From Bradyrhizobium sp. MOS003 (GTDB lineage Bacteria > Pseudomonadota > Alphaproteobacteria > Rhizobiales > Xanthobacteraceae), in assembly GCF_003020125.1 (NCBI RefSeq), contig NZ_PYFW01000003.1, positions 434,001-498,000 on the forward strand: a stretch of DNA of 64,000 bases. Direction: 5' to 3'. Under the pieces are notes generated by a model that saw nothing but the letters and a program-made list of their open reading frames with translations, was not told the DNA's origin and did not search any database. Numbering within the stretch: the stretch's first letter is position 1; every line of letters begins with the position of its first letter. The position numbers and the translations under genes were made by a program. Shown here piece after piece: positions 1 through 8,029 of the stretch.

Positions 1-727
1 CCGAATACGTGACGACGGGCGGATGCCAATGCTCGGACTTCGGCGCCAGAATATGCAGCGCGCCGCGATAGTCGGCGGCGGTGATGTTGGCGCGCTTGAG
101 ATTGTCGCCATCGGCCTTGTTGATGGCGATCATGTCGGCGAGCTCGACCAGGCCCTTCTTGATTCCTTGCAATTCGTCGCCGCCTCCAGGCAGCATCAAC
201 GCGAGGAAGAAATCCGTCATGTCGCAGACGGCTGTCTCGGACTGGCCGATGCCGACGGTCTCGACCAGCACGACGTCGAAGCCGGCCGCCTCGCACAGCA
301 GCATCGCCTCGCGCGTCTTGGCCGCGACGCCGCCGAGGGTGCCCGAGGACGGCGAGGGCCGGATGAAGGCATTGTCGGAGGCCGACAGCCGCGCCATCCG
401 CGTCTTGTCACCGAGGATCGAGCCGCCGCTGCGCGCCGAGGATGGATCGACCGCGAGCACCGCGACCTTGTGATCCCGTTCGATCAGATGCGTGCCCAGC
501 ACGTCGATGGTGGTGGATTTACCGACGCCGGGCGACCCGGTGATGCCGACGCGAAACGCCTTGCCGGTGTCGGGAAGCAGCATCTGCACCAGCTCGCGCG
601 CCAGCGCCTGATGGTCGCCGCGCCGGCTTTCCACCAGGGTGATGGCGCGAGCGAGGGCAGCGCGGCTGCCGGCGCGCAGCTCTTTGGCGAGGGTAGTGAT
701 GTCCAGCGAGGCCTTCTTCTCAGTCAT
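1..727 (-). CDS. meaB: Methylmalonyl-CoA mutase-associated GTPase MeaB (3' end cut by window edge)
   Basis: About 242 codons are visible, reading leftward from an ATG at 727; the C-terminus lies outside the window. The product is a G3E-family P-loop GTPase that protects and reloads adenosylcobalamin on methylmalonyl-CoA mutase in the cytoplasm. The Walker A motif GSPGVGKST falls at about residues 64-72. An AVDPSS motif and a later [10 protein letters not shown] motif are those seen in the MeaB/ArgK family. The gene starts 51 bp after tctA and is on the same strand, so it is probably co-transcribed with the tct genes. The mutase subunits themselves are 5-9 kb away in the same direction, which supports the MeaB assignment over a generic ArgK one. 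Confidence 0.93.
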   Translation of the reverse strand, partial: MTEKKASLDITTLAKELRAGSRAALARAITLVESRRGDHQALARELVQMLLPDTGKAFRVGITGSPGVGKSTTIDVLGTHLIERDHKVAVLAVDPSSARSGGSILGDKTRMARLSASDNAFIRPSPSSGTLGGVAAKTREAMLLCEAAGFDVVLVETVGIGQSETAVCDMTDFFLALMLPGGGDELQGIKKGLVELADMIAINKADGDNLKRANITAADYRGALHILAPKSEHWHPPVVTYS

Positions 728-778
728 GCCCTGCTTTACAACGCCGAGGCCGGGCAGGCGAGGGCCGCTCGCCCGGAA

Positions 779-2290
779 TCACCTGCTCGTCGCCGCCGCC
801 GTCTGCACCGGTTTCATCTTGCGCCAGACCCAGACCATCACCGGCCAGAGCAGGGCACCGATCGCCATCGCGGCGAGGATGGCGGCGACCGGTCGCTCGA
901 AGAACGGCAGGATACTGCCATCGGACTTGATCAGCGAGGTCACGAAAGCCTGCTCCACCATGGTGCCCATGACGATGCCGAGCACCATCGCGGCTACGGG
1001 ATAGCCGTTCGCCTCCATGACGTAGCCGATGATGCCGAAGGCGGCGACGGTAACGACGCCGAACATGTTGTTGCCGATCGCGAACGAACCGACCGCGCAG
1101 CACAGCATGATGACCGGCATGATGGCGGAGCGCGGCGCCAGCAGGATGTAGGCGGCGATCCGGATCATGGCGATGCCGAGCGGGATCATCATGATGTTCG
1201 CGATGATGAACATCAGGTAGATCGCATACATGCTCGACGCTTTCTCGGTGAACAGCGTCGGGCCGGGATTGAGGCCCTTCATGTAGAGCACGCCGATCGC
1301 GATCGCGGCGATGGTGTCGCCGGGGATGCCGAACAGCAGCGAGGGCACCCAGCCCGAGGCGATGCTGGCATTGTTGCTGGCGCCGGCCTCGACCAGGCCT
1401 TCGACATGGCCGGTGCCGAATTTTTCCGGCTCCTTGGAGAAGCGCTTCGACATCGCATAGGAGACCCAGGCGGCCATGTCGGCGCCGGCACCCGGCAGAA
1501 CGCCGATGATGATGCCGACGATGTTTCCGCGCGTCATCTGCCAGTGATACTTCTTGGTTAGCTTCCACTGGCCGGCCATGATGCTTCCGAACTTGCGCCG
1601 CGGCAGCGGCGGGGGCTCGGGCGTCAGCATTGCGCGCATCACCTGCGCCACCGCGAACACGCCGACCAGCGCCGGGATCGGCTCGATGCCCCCGAAGAGA
1701 TCGGTGAGGCCGAAGGTGAAGCGCGGCACGCCGCCGGGGTTCTCGATGCCGATGCAGGAGACCAGCAGGCCGAGGAACATGCCGGCGATCGCCTTCACAG
1801 GCGAAGAGCGCGCCACCAAGGTGGCGCACATCAGGCCGAGCAGCGCCAGCCAGAAATATTCGAAGGTCGAGAACGACAGCGCGATTTCGGCGAGCGGCGG
1901 CGCCAGGATCATCAGCGACAGCACGCCGGCGATGCCGCCGACGGCGGAGAACCACACGCCGGCACCTAACGCCAGCTCGGCCTGGCCCTTGCGCGTCATC
2001 GCGTAAGCTTCATCCGCGTAGGCAGCGGAGGCGGGCGTGCCGGGGATGCGCAATAGCGCGCCCGGAATGTCGCCGGAGAAGATCGCCATCGAGGACGCCG
2101 CGACGATGGTCGCGATCGCCGCGATCGGCGAGAGGTAGAAGGTGACGGGAACGAGCAGGGCGGTCGCCATCGTTGCCGACAGGCCCGGCAGCGAGCCGAT
2201 CACGAGGCCGTACACGGAGGCCGCGAACATCGCGATGATGACCTCCCAGGTGGAGATCAGGGCAAACGCTTCAATCAGGGTCTTGAGCAT
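779..2290 (-). CDS. tctA: Tripartite tricarboxylate transporter large permease (TctA family)
   Basis: 503 residues, the usual size for TctA, and almost entirely hydrophobic with about 11-12 predicted membrane segments. The protein forms the main channel of a sodium-coupled, binding-protein-dependent carboxylate uptake system in the inner membrane. The internally duplicated family signature is visible twice: GSLPGLSATMATALLVP at about 32-48 and GVLPGAGADMAAW at about 263-275. It starts 6 bp after tctB, so the two are translated together. The real substrate (citrate, tartrate, propane-tricarboxylate or another carboxylate) cannot be read from sequence. Linkage to meaB hints at a link to organic-acid use, which is inference only. 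Confidence 0.95.
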   Translation of the reverse strand: MLKTLIEAFALISTWEVIIAMFAASVYGLVIGSLPGLSATMATALLVPVTFYLSPIAAIATIVAASSMAIFSGDIPGALLRIPGTPASAAYADEAYAMTRKGQAELALGAGVWFSAVGGIAGVLSLMILAPPLAEIALSFSTFEYFWLALLGLMCATLVARSSPVKAIAGMFLGLLVSCIGIENPGGVPRFTFGLTDLFGGIEPIPALVGVFAVAQVMRAMLTPEPPPLPRRKFGSIMAGQWKLTKKYHWQMTRGNIVGIIIGVLPGAGADMAAWVSYAMSKRFSKEPEKFGTGHVEGLVEAGASNNASIASGWVPSLLFGIPGDTIAAIAIGVLYMKGLNPGPTLFTEKASSMYAIYLMFIIANIMMIPLGIAMIRIAAYILLAPRSAIMPVIMLCCAVGSFAIGNNMFGVVTVAAFGIIGYVMEANGYPVAAMVLGIVMGTMVEQAFVTSLIKSDGSILPFFERPVAAILAAMAIGALLWPVMVWVWRKMKPVQTAAATSR

Positions 2291-2296
2291 GGGGAA

Positions 2297-2803
2297 TTAC
2301 CAGGGCGTCGGCAGCAGGCCGGCAGGAAGCGGCACACGCAGCAACTTGCCGAAGATGAGGTGAATGGCGAAGGGCGAGAGCGCCGCTAGCGGCAGCGCCA
2401 GCTTCCACTTCGCCCCGAGCGCGGTCGAGGTGACGTAGACCATGAGCGCCGCGGTGATGATGAAGCCGAGCCGGTCGGCGGCGACGACGTAGAACAGCAG
2501 CAGCGCCGGCGGCAGCAAGGCGCGCAGGCCGTAGAGCTTGCCTTCGAATTTTCCTTGCGGCGGTGGCGCGGCCGCCACCTGGCCGTCCTCCAGCGGGATC
2601 AGCTCTTCCTCCTCCTCGAAGGAGTGGCCGATTCCGAACACGATCGCGAGTCCGCACAGCGCGAGACCGCTGCCGATCACCAGCGGAAACACGTTGGGGC
2701 CGACCGGCTGGCCGGGCACCGGCGGCAGGATATAGCCGCCATAGGCAGCTGCCGCGCCAAGCACGACGAGAAACGATCCCGTGACGGAGTCGGGAAGACG
2801 CAT
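2297..2803 (-). CDS. tctB: Tripartite tricarboxylate transporter small permease (TctB family)
   Basis: 168 residues with four predicted membrane helices, the normal TctB layout. It is the small membrane subunit that pairs with TctA and receives substrate from the periplasmic TctC-type protein. The N-terminus MRLPDSVTGSFLVVLG begins with a hydrophobic helix, a central acidic stretch FEEEEELIPLED forms a cytosolic loop at about 64-75, and the C-terminal half holds the remaining helices. The gene lies between tctC and tctA on one strand, which supports the assignment of an otherwise poorly conserved family. Confidence 0.9.
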   Translation of the reverse strand: MRLPDSVTGSFLVVLGAAAAYGGYILPPVPGQPVGPNVFPLVIGSGLALCGLAIVFGIGHSFEEEEELIPLEDGQVAAAPPPQGKFEGKLYGLRALLPPALLLFYVVAADRLGFIITAALMVYVTSTALGAKWKLALPLAALSPFAIHLIFGKLLRVPLPAGLLPTPW

Positions 2804-2832
2804 GGGAAGAAGTCCTATGAAAGAAGTGCTCC

Positions 2833-2856
2833 CTCTCCCCGCGTACGGGGAGAGGC
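2833..2856 (-). promoter_or_regulatory. Perfect hairpin between tctC and tctB
   Basis: Two 10-base arms, CCTCTCCCCG and CGGGGAGAGG, are perfectly complementary around a 4-base loop. The structure sits in the 76-bp gap after the binding-protein gene and before the first membrane gene. No T-run follows on the transcribed strand, so it is not a standard intrinsic terminator. By analogy with other binding-protein transporter operons it could stabilise the tctC mRNA or attenuate read-through into tctB; that is inference. The sequence also resembles a short dispersed palindrome, so it may be a repeat with no specific role. Confidence 0.6.
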
Positions 2857-2879
2857 GATCAGAGCGCCGTAGTGTCTGG

Positions 2880-3872
2880 TCACGCCTTGCTGAGGCCGGC
2901 CGCTTTCATCGCTTCGCCCATCTGGGCGTCGCCCTTGTCCATGAAGCCTGCGAAGTGGCCGGCATCGCCCCAGACGGTGCCGAAGCCGCGATTGGTCATG
3001 AAGTCCTTGAACTCGGCGGAGTCGTAGACCTTCTTCAGCGCAGCGGTGAGCTTGCTCGCGATCTCCGGCGGCAGGTTCTTCGGTCCGGCAATGCCGCGCC
3101 AGGCGCCGGTTGCGTAGTCGATGCCCATCGCTTCCTTCAGCGTCGGCACGTCCTTGAAAACCGGGTTGCGCGCAGGGGCCATGATGGCAAGGCTCTTCGC
3201 CTTGCCGGCCTCGATGATGGCGCGCGCCTCCGGCACCGAGCATGTCGTGAGGTCGAGGCCGCCGGCGGCGAGATCCTGCATCGCGGGCGCCGCGCCGTTC
3301 GAGGGCACCCAGGCGACCTGGTTGGCGGGCAGGCCCATCGCCTGCATCCAGCCGACCAGCGCCAGATGCCAGATACCGCCCTGGCCGGTGCCGGACGCCT
3401 TGAACTTGCCGGGAGGCGCAGCCTTGATCGCCTCGGCGAGCTCCTTGACCGTCTTGTAGGGCGAGGAGGAGGAGACCTGGATGCCCGGGGGGTCCTCGTT
3501 CATCAGGGCCAGCGGCGTGTAGCTCTTCGGCGTCAGCTCGGTGAGGCCCTGCCAGTGCATCATCGAGATCTCGACGGTGAGCATGCCGATGGTGTAGCCG
3601 TCGGGCTGTGCGGTCGCGATGGCGCTATGGCCGACCACGCCGGAGCCGCCGGTGCGGTTGACCACGTTAAAGGGCTGGCCGAGATCCTTTTCCAGCAGCG
3701 CTGCGACGATGCGCGCGGTCGCATCGGTCCCGCCGCCCGCGCCCCACGGCACGATCACGGTGACCGGCCGGGCCGGATAGGCTTGTGCACGTGCGGGCTT
3801 GAAGCCTAAGGCGGCGGATGCGGCGACGGCGGCCGTTGAAGCCGCAAAGCTGCGGCGCGAAATCTTGGACAT
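2880..3872 (-). CDS. tctC: Tripartite tricarboxylate transporter substrate-binding protein (TctC/Bug family)
   Basis: 330 residues from ATG 3872, chosen because a GGGAGG ribosome site stands just upstream and because the protein then opens with a twin-arginine leader, SRRSFAASTAAVAASAALG, ending in an ARA-Q type cleavage site. An in-frame extension to 4082 exists but has no leader character. The mature part begins YPARPVTVIVPWGAGGGTD, the hallmark of the Bug/TctC fold. It should bind a carboxylate in the periplasm and deliver it to TctAB. A Tat leader is common in this family in rhizobia. The first gene of the tctCBA-meaB unit. Confidence 0.93.
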   Translation of the reverse strand: MSKISRRSFAASTAAVAASAALGFKPARAQAYPARPVTVIVPWGAGGGTDATARIVAALLEKDLGQPFNVVNRTGGSGVVGHSAIATAQPDGYTIGMLTVEISMMHWQGLTELTPKSYTPLALMNEDPPGIQVSSSSPYKTVKELAEAIKAAPPGKFKASGTGQGGIWHLALVGWMQAMGLPANQVAWVPSNGAAPAMQDLAAGGLDLTTCSVPEARAIIEAGKAKSLAIMAPARNPVFKDVPTLKEAMGIDYATGAWRGIAGPKNLPPEIASKLTAALKKVYDSAEFKDFMTNRGFGTVWGDAGHFAGFMDKGDAQMGEAMKAAGLSKA

Positions 3873-4089
3873 TGAATGCCTCCCAACGGCGCCCGTGATG
3901 TCGGGCGCTCTTGTCAATGGCGACATTCTAGTCGGCTTTGCAGGGCCGCCGCAAGGTAGCGCTACCAAGGAGATCGACATGTTGTGTGAAAGTTGGATGC
4001 CCATCGGATGGGCAGTCGGAAATCGGGTGGGTCTTGCCCGCGCAATTCGCCAACTTGAGCGCGCAACGAAAGTCAAAGGCAAGCTCTTG

Positions 4090-4557
4090 ATGACCCAAGC
4101 CTATTACAGCGCCGTGCTGGATCGCCCGCTGGACGACGTCTGGTCGCTGATCCGCGATTTCAACAATTATCCCGCTTATATCGACGGCGTGAGCGAGAGC
4201 GCGATCGAAGACGACAAGCGCGGCGATGAAGTCGGCGCCATCAGGCGCTTCTGCTATCTCGGAAACTGGATCCGCCAGCGCCTGGTCGATCATTCGGACG
4301 AGCAGCGCACTCTCACTTATGCGGGTCTCGAAGCGCTGCCGTATCCGCAAGATGATGGAAGCCGGACGCCGGCGCCGACGCGCTATCAAGGCACCATGCA
4401 ATTGCGCCCGATCATCGAGGGCAACCGTACCCTCATCGAATGGGCGGTCGTCCTCGATACCGAACCTGAGGATGCCGATCGCTGGCAGGCGCTATTCGCA
4501 TCCTGGATTCCCGATTGGACGAACTCACTTGCGCGGACGCTGGCGCGATCCGGTTAG
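4090..4557 (+). CDS. SRPBCC (START/Bet v 1-like) family protein
   Basis: 155 residues from ATG 4090, where the domain begins (MTQAYYSAVLDRPLDDVWSL). Longer in-frame starts upstream run through the tctC promoter region and look non-coding. The pattern xPxDDVWSLIRDFNNYPAYID followed by beta-strands and a final helix (WQALFASWIPDWTNSL) is that of SRPBCC proteins, which form a hydrophobic ligand cavity. The ligand is unknown. The last 125 bp overlap, on opposite strands, the end of the neighbouring DUF3298 gene. The gene is divergent from tctC. Confidence 0.8.
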   Translation: MTQAYYSAVLDRPLDDVWSLIRDFNNYPAYIDGVSESAIEDDKRGDEVGAIRRFCYLGNWIRQRLVDHSDEQRTLTYAGLEALPYPQDDGSRTPAPTRYQGTMQLRPIIEGNRTLIEWAVVLDTEPEDADRWQALFASWIPDWTNSLARTLARSG

Positions 4558-5356
4558 CGACCGGTAACGGCTCCTGGGCGTCGTCCTTCGGCCGCGCGCC
4601 GCCGAAAATGCGGGTGCCTTCCGCGGTGAGATACGGCTTCAGCGTCTCCCACGGCACGAAGGCGACATACTCGCCCTCGGCATAGGGACCGACGGCGTAG
4701 GGGGGATAGTGGAAGGTGAGGCCGGAGCTCTTGCCCGCTTCGGTCGACGGCGCCAGCGTCACCGCGCCGACCTTGAGCAGGCCCGGTTTCAGCTCCTTGA
4801 ACCATTCGTCGGTGGCGGTCTCGCCGGCGTCGCGCTTCTTCTTCTCGGCTTTGAGCGAGGCGATGATGGCCTTCACCATCGCCTTCATTGTCGCGCCGTT
4901 GTCGGCTGTCTCGGTGAAGAACGGGCGGATCGAGATGCGCTTGTTGGCGGCCTTGTCCCACAGGATCGTGTTCACGTCCGAGTTGGGATGCGCGCCGCGC
5001 GTGTTCATGTAGTCGTTGCGGAGGACGCTGACATAGCGGTCAGCGACGACCGAGCGGATCTCATATTTGCGCTCGAAGTCCCAGCCGCCGTCCTTGAAGA
5101 ACTGCGGGTCGGCCTTGTGCGCGGCGACAGCCTCCGCGGCATTCTTGTCGAGCCATTTCTTGCCCTCGGCGAGGCAATCCGCCGCCAGCGCCGCATCAAC
5201 CTTGATCCTGTCGTCGAGGAACACGCGCGCCTCGATGCTCTTGGTCTTGACGACAGCGTCGGGCTTGGGATCGGCTGCGTGGGCGGGGCCGAACAGTGCG
5301 CTGCAAACCGTGGCCACGGTGAGCGCGCGCATGAACGTTGACCCGAGAAACATCAC
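4433..5356 (-). CDS. Exported DUF3298/RsiV-like domain protein
   Basis: 307 residues. The start is GTG 5356 or the adjacent ATG 5353, with AAGGA 6-9 bases upstream; ATG 5332 is also possible. A signal peptide (LTVATVCSALFGPAHA-A) precedes a domain with RNDYMNTRGAHPNSD and the segment AVGPYAEGEYVAFVPWETLKPYL, both typical of DUF3298, the family that includes the anti-sigma factor RsiV C-terminal domain. No membrane anchor or anti-sigma segment is present, so a soluble periplasmic protein is likely. The last 40 or so residues beyond GARPKDD are Arg/Ser-rich, fall outside the domain and run antisense to the SRPBCC gene, so this tail may be an accidental extension after loss of an earlier stop. 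Confidence 0.78.
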   Translation of the reverse strand: MMFLGSTFMRALTVATVCSALFGPAHAADPKPDAVVKTKSIEARVFLDDRIKVDAALAADCLAEGKKWLDKNAAEAVAAHKADPQFFKDGGWDFERKYEIRSVVADRYVSVLRNDYMNTRGAHPNSDVNTILWDKAANKRISIRPFFTETADNGATMKAMVKAIIASLKAEKKKRDAGETATDEWFKELKPGLLKVGAVTLAPSTEAGKSSGLTFHYPPYAVGPYAEGEYVAFVPWETLKPYLTAEGTRIFGGARPKDDAQEPLPVANRIAPASAQVSSSNRESRMRIAPASDRHPQVRYRGRPPIR

Positions 5357-5391
5357 GCAAAATCCTTCTTTTCGGAAGATTGGCGGCGGAG

Positions 5392-7572
5392 CTACTCCGC
5401 CGCCTCGCTATGCCCGAGCCGCGCATTCAGCTTGCGGATGAGCTCCTCCGCGGCCTCCGCGATCACGGTGCCCGGCGGGAAGATCGCTTCCGCGCCGGCG
5501 GCATAGAGCGCATCGTAATCCTGCGGCGGCACCACGCCCCCGACGATGATCATGATGTCGTCGCGGCCCTGCTTCTTCAGCGCGGCCTTCAGCTCCGGCA
5601 CGGCGGTGAGATGGGCCGCCGCAAGCGAGGAGACGCCGAGGATGTGCACGTCGTTTTCGACTGCCTGACGTGCAGCCTCGTCGGCGGTCGCAAACAGCGG
5701 TCCGATGTCGACGTCGAAGCCGATATCCGCGAACGCGGACGCAATCACCTTCTGGCCGCGGTCGTGGCCGTCCTGGCCGATCTTGGCGACCAGGATGCGC
5801 GGGCGGCGGCCTTCCGCCTCCTCGAAGGCGTCGATCAGCGCCTGAACCTTCTCGACCTGGTTGCCCATGCTGGACGCCTCCCGCTTGTAGACGCCGGTGA
5901 TGGATTTGATCTCGGCACGGTGCCGGCCGAACACCTTCTCCATCGCGTCCGAAATCTCGCCGACCGTCGCCTTCGCCCGCGCCGCGTCGATCGCGAGCGC
6001 CAAGAGATTGCCGTTGCCTTCGCCGGCGGAGCGCGTGATCGCCGCGAGCGCGGCATCGACGTCCTTCTGATTGCGCTCGCTCTTCAGCCGCGTCAGCTTG
6101 TCGATCTGCAGGCGCCGGACATTGGAGTTGTCGACCTTCAGGATGTCGATCGGCGCCTCATCCGTCGGCTTGTATTTGTTGACGCCGATCACCGCCTGCC
6201 TGCCGGCGTCGATGCGAGCCTGCGTCTTGGCCGAGGCTTCCTCGATGCGCAGCTTCGGCAGGCCGGCCTCGATCGCCTTGGCCATGCCGCCGAGCTCCTC
6301 GACCTCCTGGATGTGGCCCCAGGCCTTGGCGGCGAGGTCGCGGGTGAGGCGTTCGACGTAATACGAGCCGCCCCAGGGATCGATGATCCGGGTGGTGCCG
6401 CTCTCCTGCTGCAGGAACAGCTGGGTGTTGCGGGCGATGCGCGCCGAGAAATCGGTCGGCAGCGCCAGCGCCTCGTCGAGCGCATTGGTGTGCAGCGACT
6501 GGGTGTGGCCTTGCGTCGCCGCCATCGCCTCGACGGTGGTTCGCATCACATTGTTGAAGACGTCCTGCGCCGTCAGCGACCAGCCCGAGGTCTGGCTGTG
6601 CGTGCGCAGCGACAGCGAGCGCGGGTCCTTCGGATTGAAGGGTTTGAGCAGCTTCGCCCAGAGCAGCCGCGCGGCGCGCAGCTTGGCGACTTCCATGAAG
6701 AAGTTCATGCCGATCGCCCAGAAGAACGAGAGCCGCGGCGCGAAGCGATCGACGTCGAGGCCGGCAGCAAGGCCGGCACGCAGATATTCGACGCCGTCGG
6801 CGAGCGTATAGGCGAGCTCGAGATCCTGCGTCGCGCCAGCCTCCTGCATGTGATAGCCGGAGATGGAAATGGAGTTGTATTTCGGCATCTTCTGCGAGGT
6901 GTAGGCGAAGATGTCCGAGATGATCCGCATCGAGGGCCCGGGCGGATAGATATAGGTGTTGCGTACCATGAACTCTTTCAGAATGTCGTTCTGAATGGTG
7001 CCCGACAGCTTCTCTGGCGGCACGCCCTGTTCCTCCGCCGCGGCGACATAGAGCGCGAGGATCGGCAGCACGGCGCCGTTCATGGTCATGGACACGCTCA
7101 TCTGGTCGAGGGGAATCCCCGCAAACAGCGTGCGCATGTCGTAGATGGAGTCGATGGCGACGCCGGCCATGCCGACGTCGCCGCCGACGCGCGGGTGGTC
7201 GGAGTCATAGCCGCGATGAGTGGCAAGGTCGAAGGCGACCGAGAGGCCCTTCTGTCCTGCCGCCAAATTGCGGCGGTAGAACGCGTTGGAATCTTCCGCC
7301 GTGGAGAAGCCGGCATATTGCCTGACCGTCCAGGGCTGGTTGACATACATGGTCGGGTAGGGGCCGCGCAGGAAAGGCGCGATGCCCGGATAGGTATCGA
7401 GGAAGTCGAGCCCGGCAAAATCGGCCTCGCCATAGGCGGGCTTCACGAGAATGCCCTCAGGCGTCAGCCACGGCTCGGCGCTGCCGGTGGGAGCGGCTGT
7501 GGCGGCGCGCTCGAAGGCGATGTTTGCGAAATTGGGAATGCGGCTCATGGCTTCAACCATTTCATCAATCAT
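5392..7572 (-). CDS. scpA: Methylmalonyl-CoA mutase, large (B12-binding) subunit
   Basis: 726 residues from ATG 7572; ATG 7548 (MSRIPNF) is an alternative and matches the usual N-terminus better. It catalyses the adenosylcobalamin-dependent interconversion of methylmalonyl-CoA and succinyl-CoA, the last step of propionyl-CoA assimilation. The TIM-barrel part carries [25 protein letters not shown] and [10 protein letters not shown] motifs; the C-terminal cobalamin domain from about 595 has the DxHDRG motif with the base-off histidine at about 603, followed by GVSSLA and VGGVVP. It overlaps the preceding GFA gene by 8 bp and is co-transcribed with mutA. The alternative name in two-subunit systems is mutB. 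Confidence 0.97.
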   Translation of the reverse strand: MIDEMVEAMSRIPNFANIAFERAATAAPTGSAEPWLTPEGILVKPAYGEADFAGLDFLDTYPGIAPFLRGPYPTMYVNQPWTVRQYAGFSTAEDSNAFYRRNLAAGQKGLSVAFDLATHRGYDSDHPRVGGDVGMAGVAIDSIYDMRTLFAGIPLDQMSVSMTMNGAVLPILALYVAAAEEQGVPPEKLSGTIQNDILKEFMVRNTYIYPPGPSMRIISDIFAYTSQKMPKYNSISISGYHMQEAGATQDLELAYTLADGVEYLRAGLAAGLDVDRFAPRLSFFWAIGMNFFMEVAKLRAARLLWAKLLKPFNPKDPRSLSLRTHSQTSGWSLTAQDVFNNVMRTTVEAMAATQGHTQSLHTNALDEALALPTDFSARIARNTQLFLQQESGTTRIIDPWGGSYYVERLTRDLAAKAWGHIQEVEELGGMAKAIEAGLPKLRIEEASAKTQARIDAGRQAVIGVNKYKPTDEAPIDILKVDNSNVRRLQIDKLTRLKSERNQKDVDAALAAITRSAGEGNGNLLALAIDAARAKATVGEISDAMEKVFGRHRAEIKSITGVYKREASSMGNQVEKVQALIDAFEEAEGRRPRILVAKIGQDGHDRGQKVIASAFADIGFDVDIGPLFATADEAARQAVENDVHILGVSSLAAAHLTAVPELKAALKKQGRDDIMIIVGGVVPPQDYDALYAAGAEAIFPPGTVIAEAAEELIRKLNARLGHSEAAE

Positions 7573-8029
7573 GATCCGGATGCTGATGGCTGACGATGGT
7601 CGCCATCTTCTCCGGTCCGTAATTCTGTTGCGTGGTCTGGCTCGGCAGATTGGCGATGCCGACCACCCAGCCGAGGCGGGATTCGGTGCCGAACTGCCGC
7701 GTCGGGATCACCCGGTCGGGGCGGTCGAAGGCGCCGGTCATGATCTCGATCCGGTCGCCATCGATGCGGCCGAAACTCAGCGGCGTGCCGCACGCCGCGC
7801 AGAAGCCGCGCTCGGCGATGGTGGAGGAGCGGAAGAATGACGGCTGTCCCCTGGTCCAGGCGAAGTCCGTCTTGTTGATGTCGGCAAAGGAGGCGAACGG
7901 CGCGCCGGCCGCCTTCTGGCACATCCGGCAGTGGCAGATCGAGACCCTGTTCGGCGCCGTCGTCACGCCAAAGCGAACGGCGCCGCATTGGCAGCCGCCG
8001 GTGAGAACGAGCTTGCTGAGGTCAGTCAT
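7565..8029 (-). CDS. GFA (glutathione-dependent formaldehyde-activating enzyme-like) zinc protein
   Basis: 154 residues from ATG 8029, which overlaps the mutA stop as ATGA. The seven zinc ligands of the GFA/CENP-V fold are present: [10 protein letters not shown] (Cys 13, 15), ICHCRMC (Cys 32, 34, 37) and CAAC (Cys 77, 80). Members of this family bind zinc and often glutathione-type thiols; a formaldehyde role is proven only for Gfa itself. Here the gene is embedded between the two mutase subunit genes with overlaps on both sides, so it is translated with them. Whether it serves the mutase, for example in thiol or CoA-adduct handling, is not known. Confidence 0.9.
   Translation of the reverse strand: MTDLSKLVLTGGCQCGAVRFGVTTAPNRVSICHCRMCQKAAGAPFASFADINKTDFAWTRGQPSFFRSSTIAERGFCAACGTPLSFGRIDGDRIEIMTGAFDRPDRVIPTRQFGTESRLGWVVGIANLPSQTTQQNYGPEKMATIVSHQHPDHD

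Noticed and set aside
23..1561. A 512-codon rightward frame across meaB and tctA
   Set aside because: It is antisense to two well-recognised genes, is rich in Arg/His/Asp/Gly as expected of a GC-rich shadow frame, and shows no domain.
3799..4089. N-terminal extension of the SRPBCC protein
   Set aside because: The extra 97 residues overlap the tctC leader and its ribosome site and are not part of the SRPBCC fold; ATG 4090 fits the domain start.
5338..7593. A 751-codon rightward frame
   Set aside because: It is fully antisense to the methylmalonyl-CoA mutase gene, which has all family motifs; high third-base GC keeps the opposite frame open.
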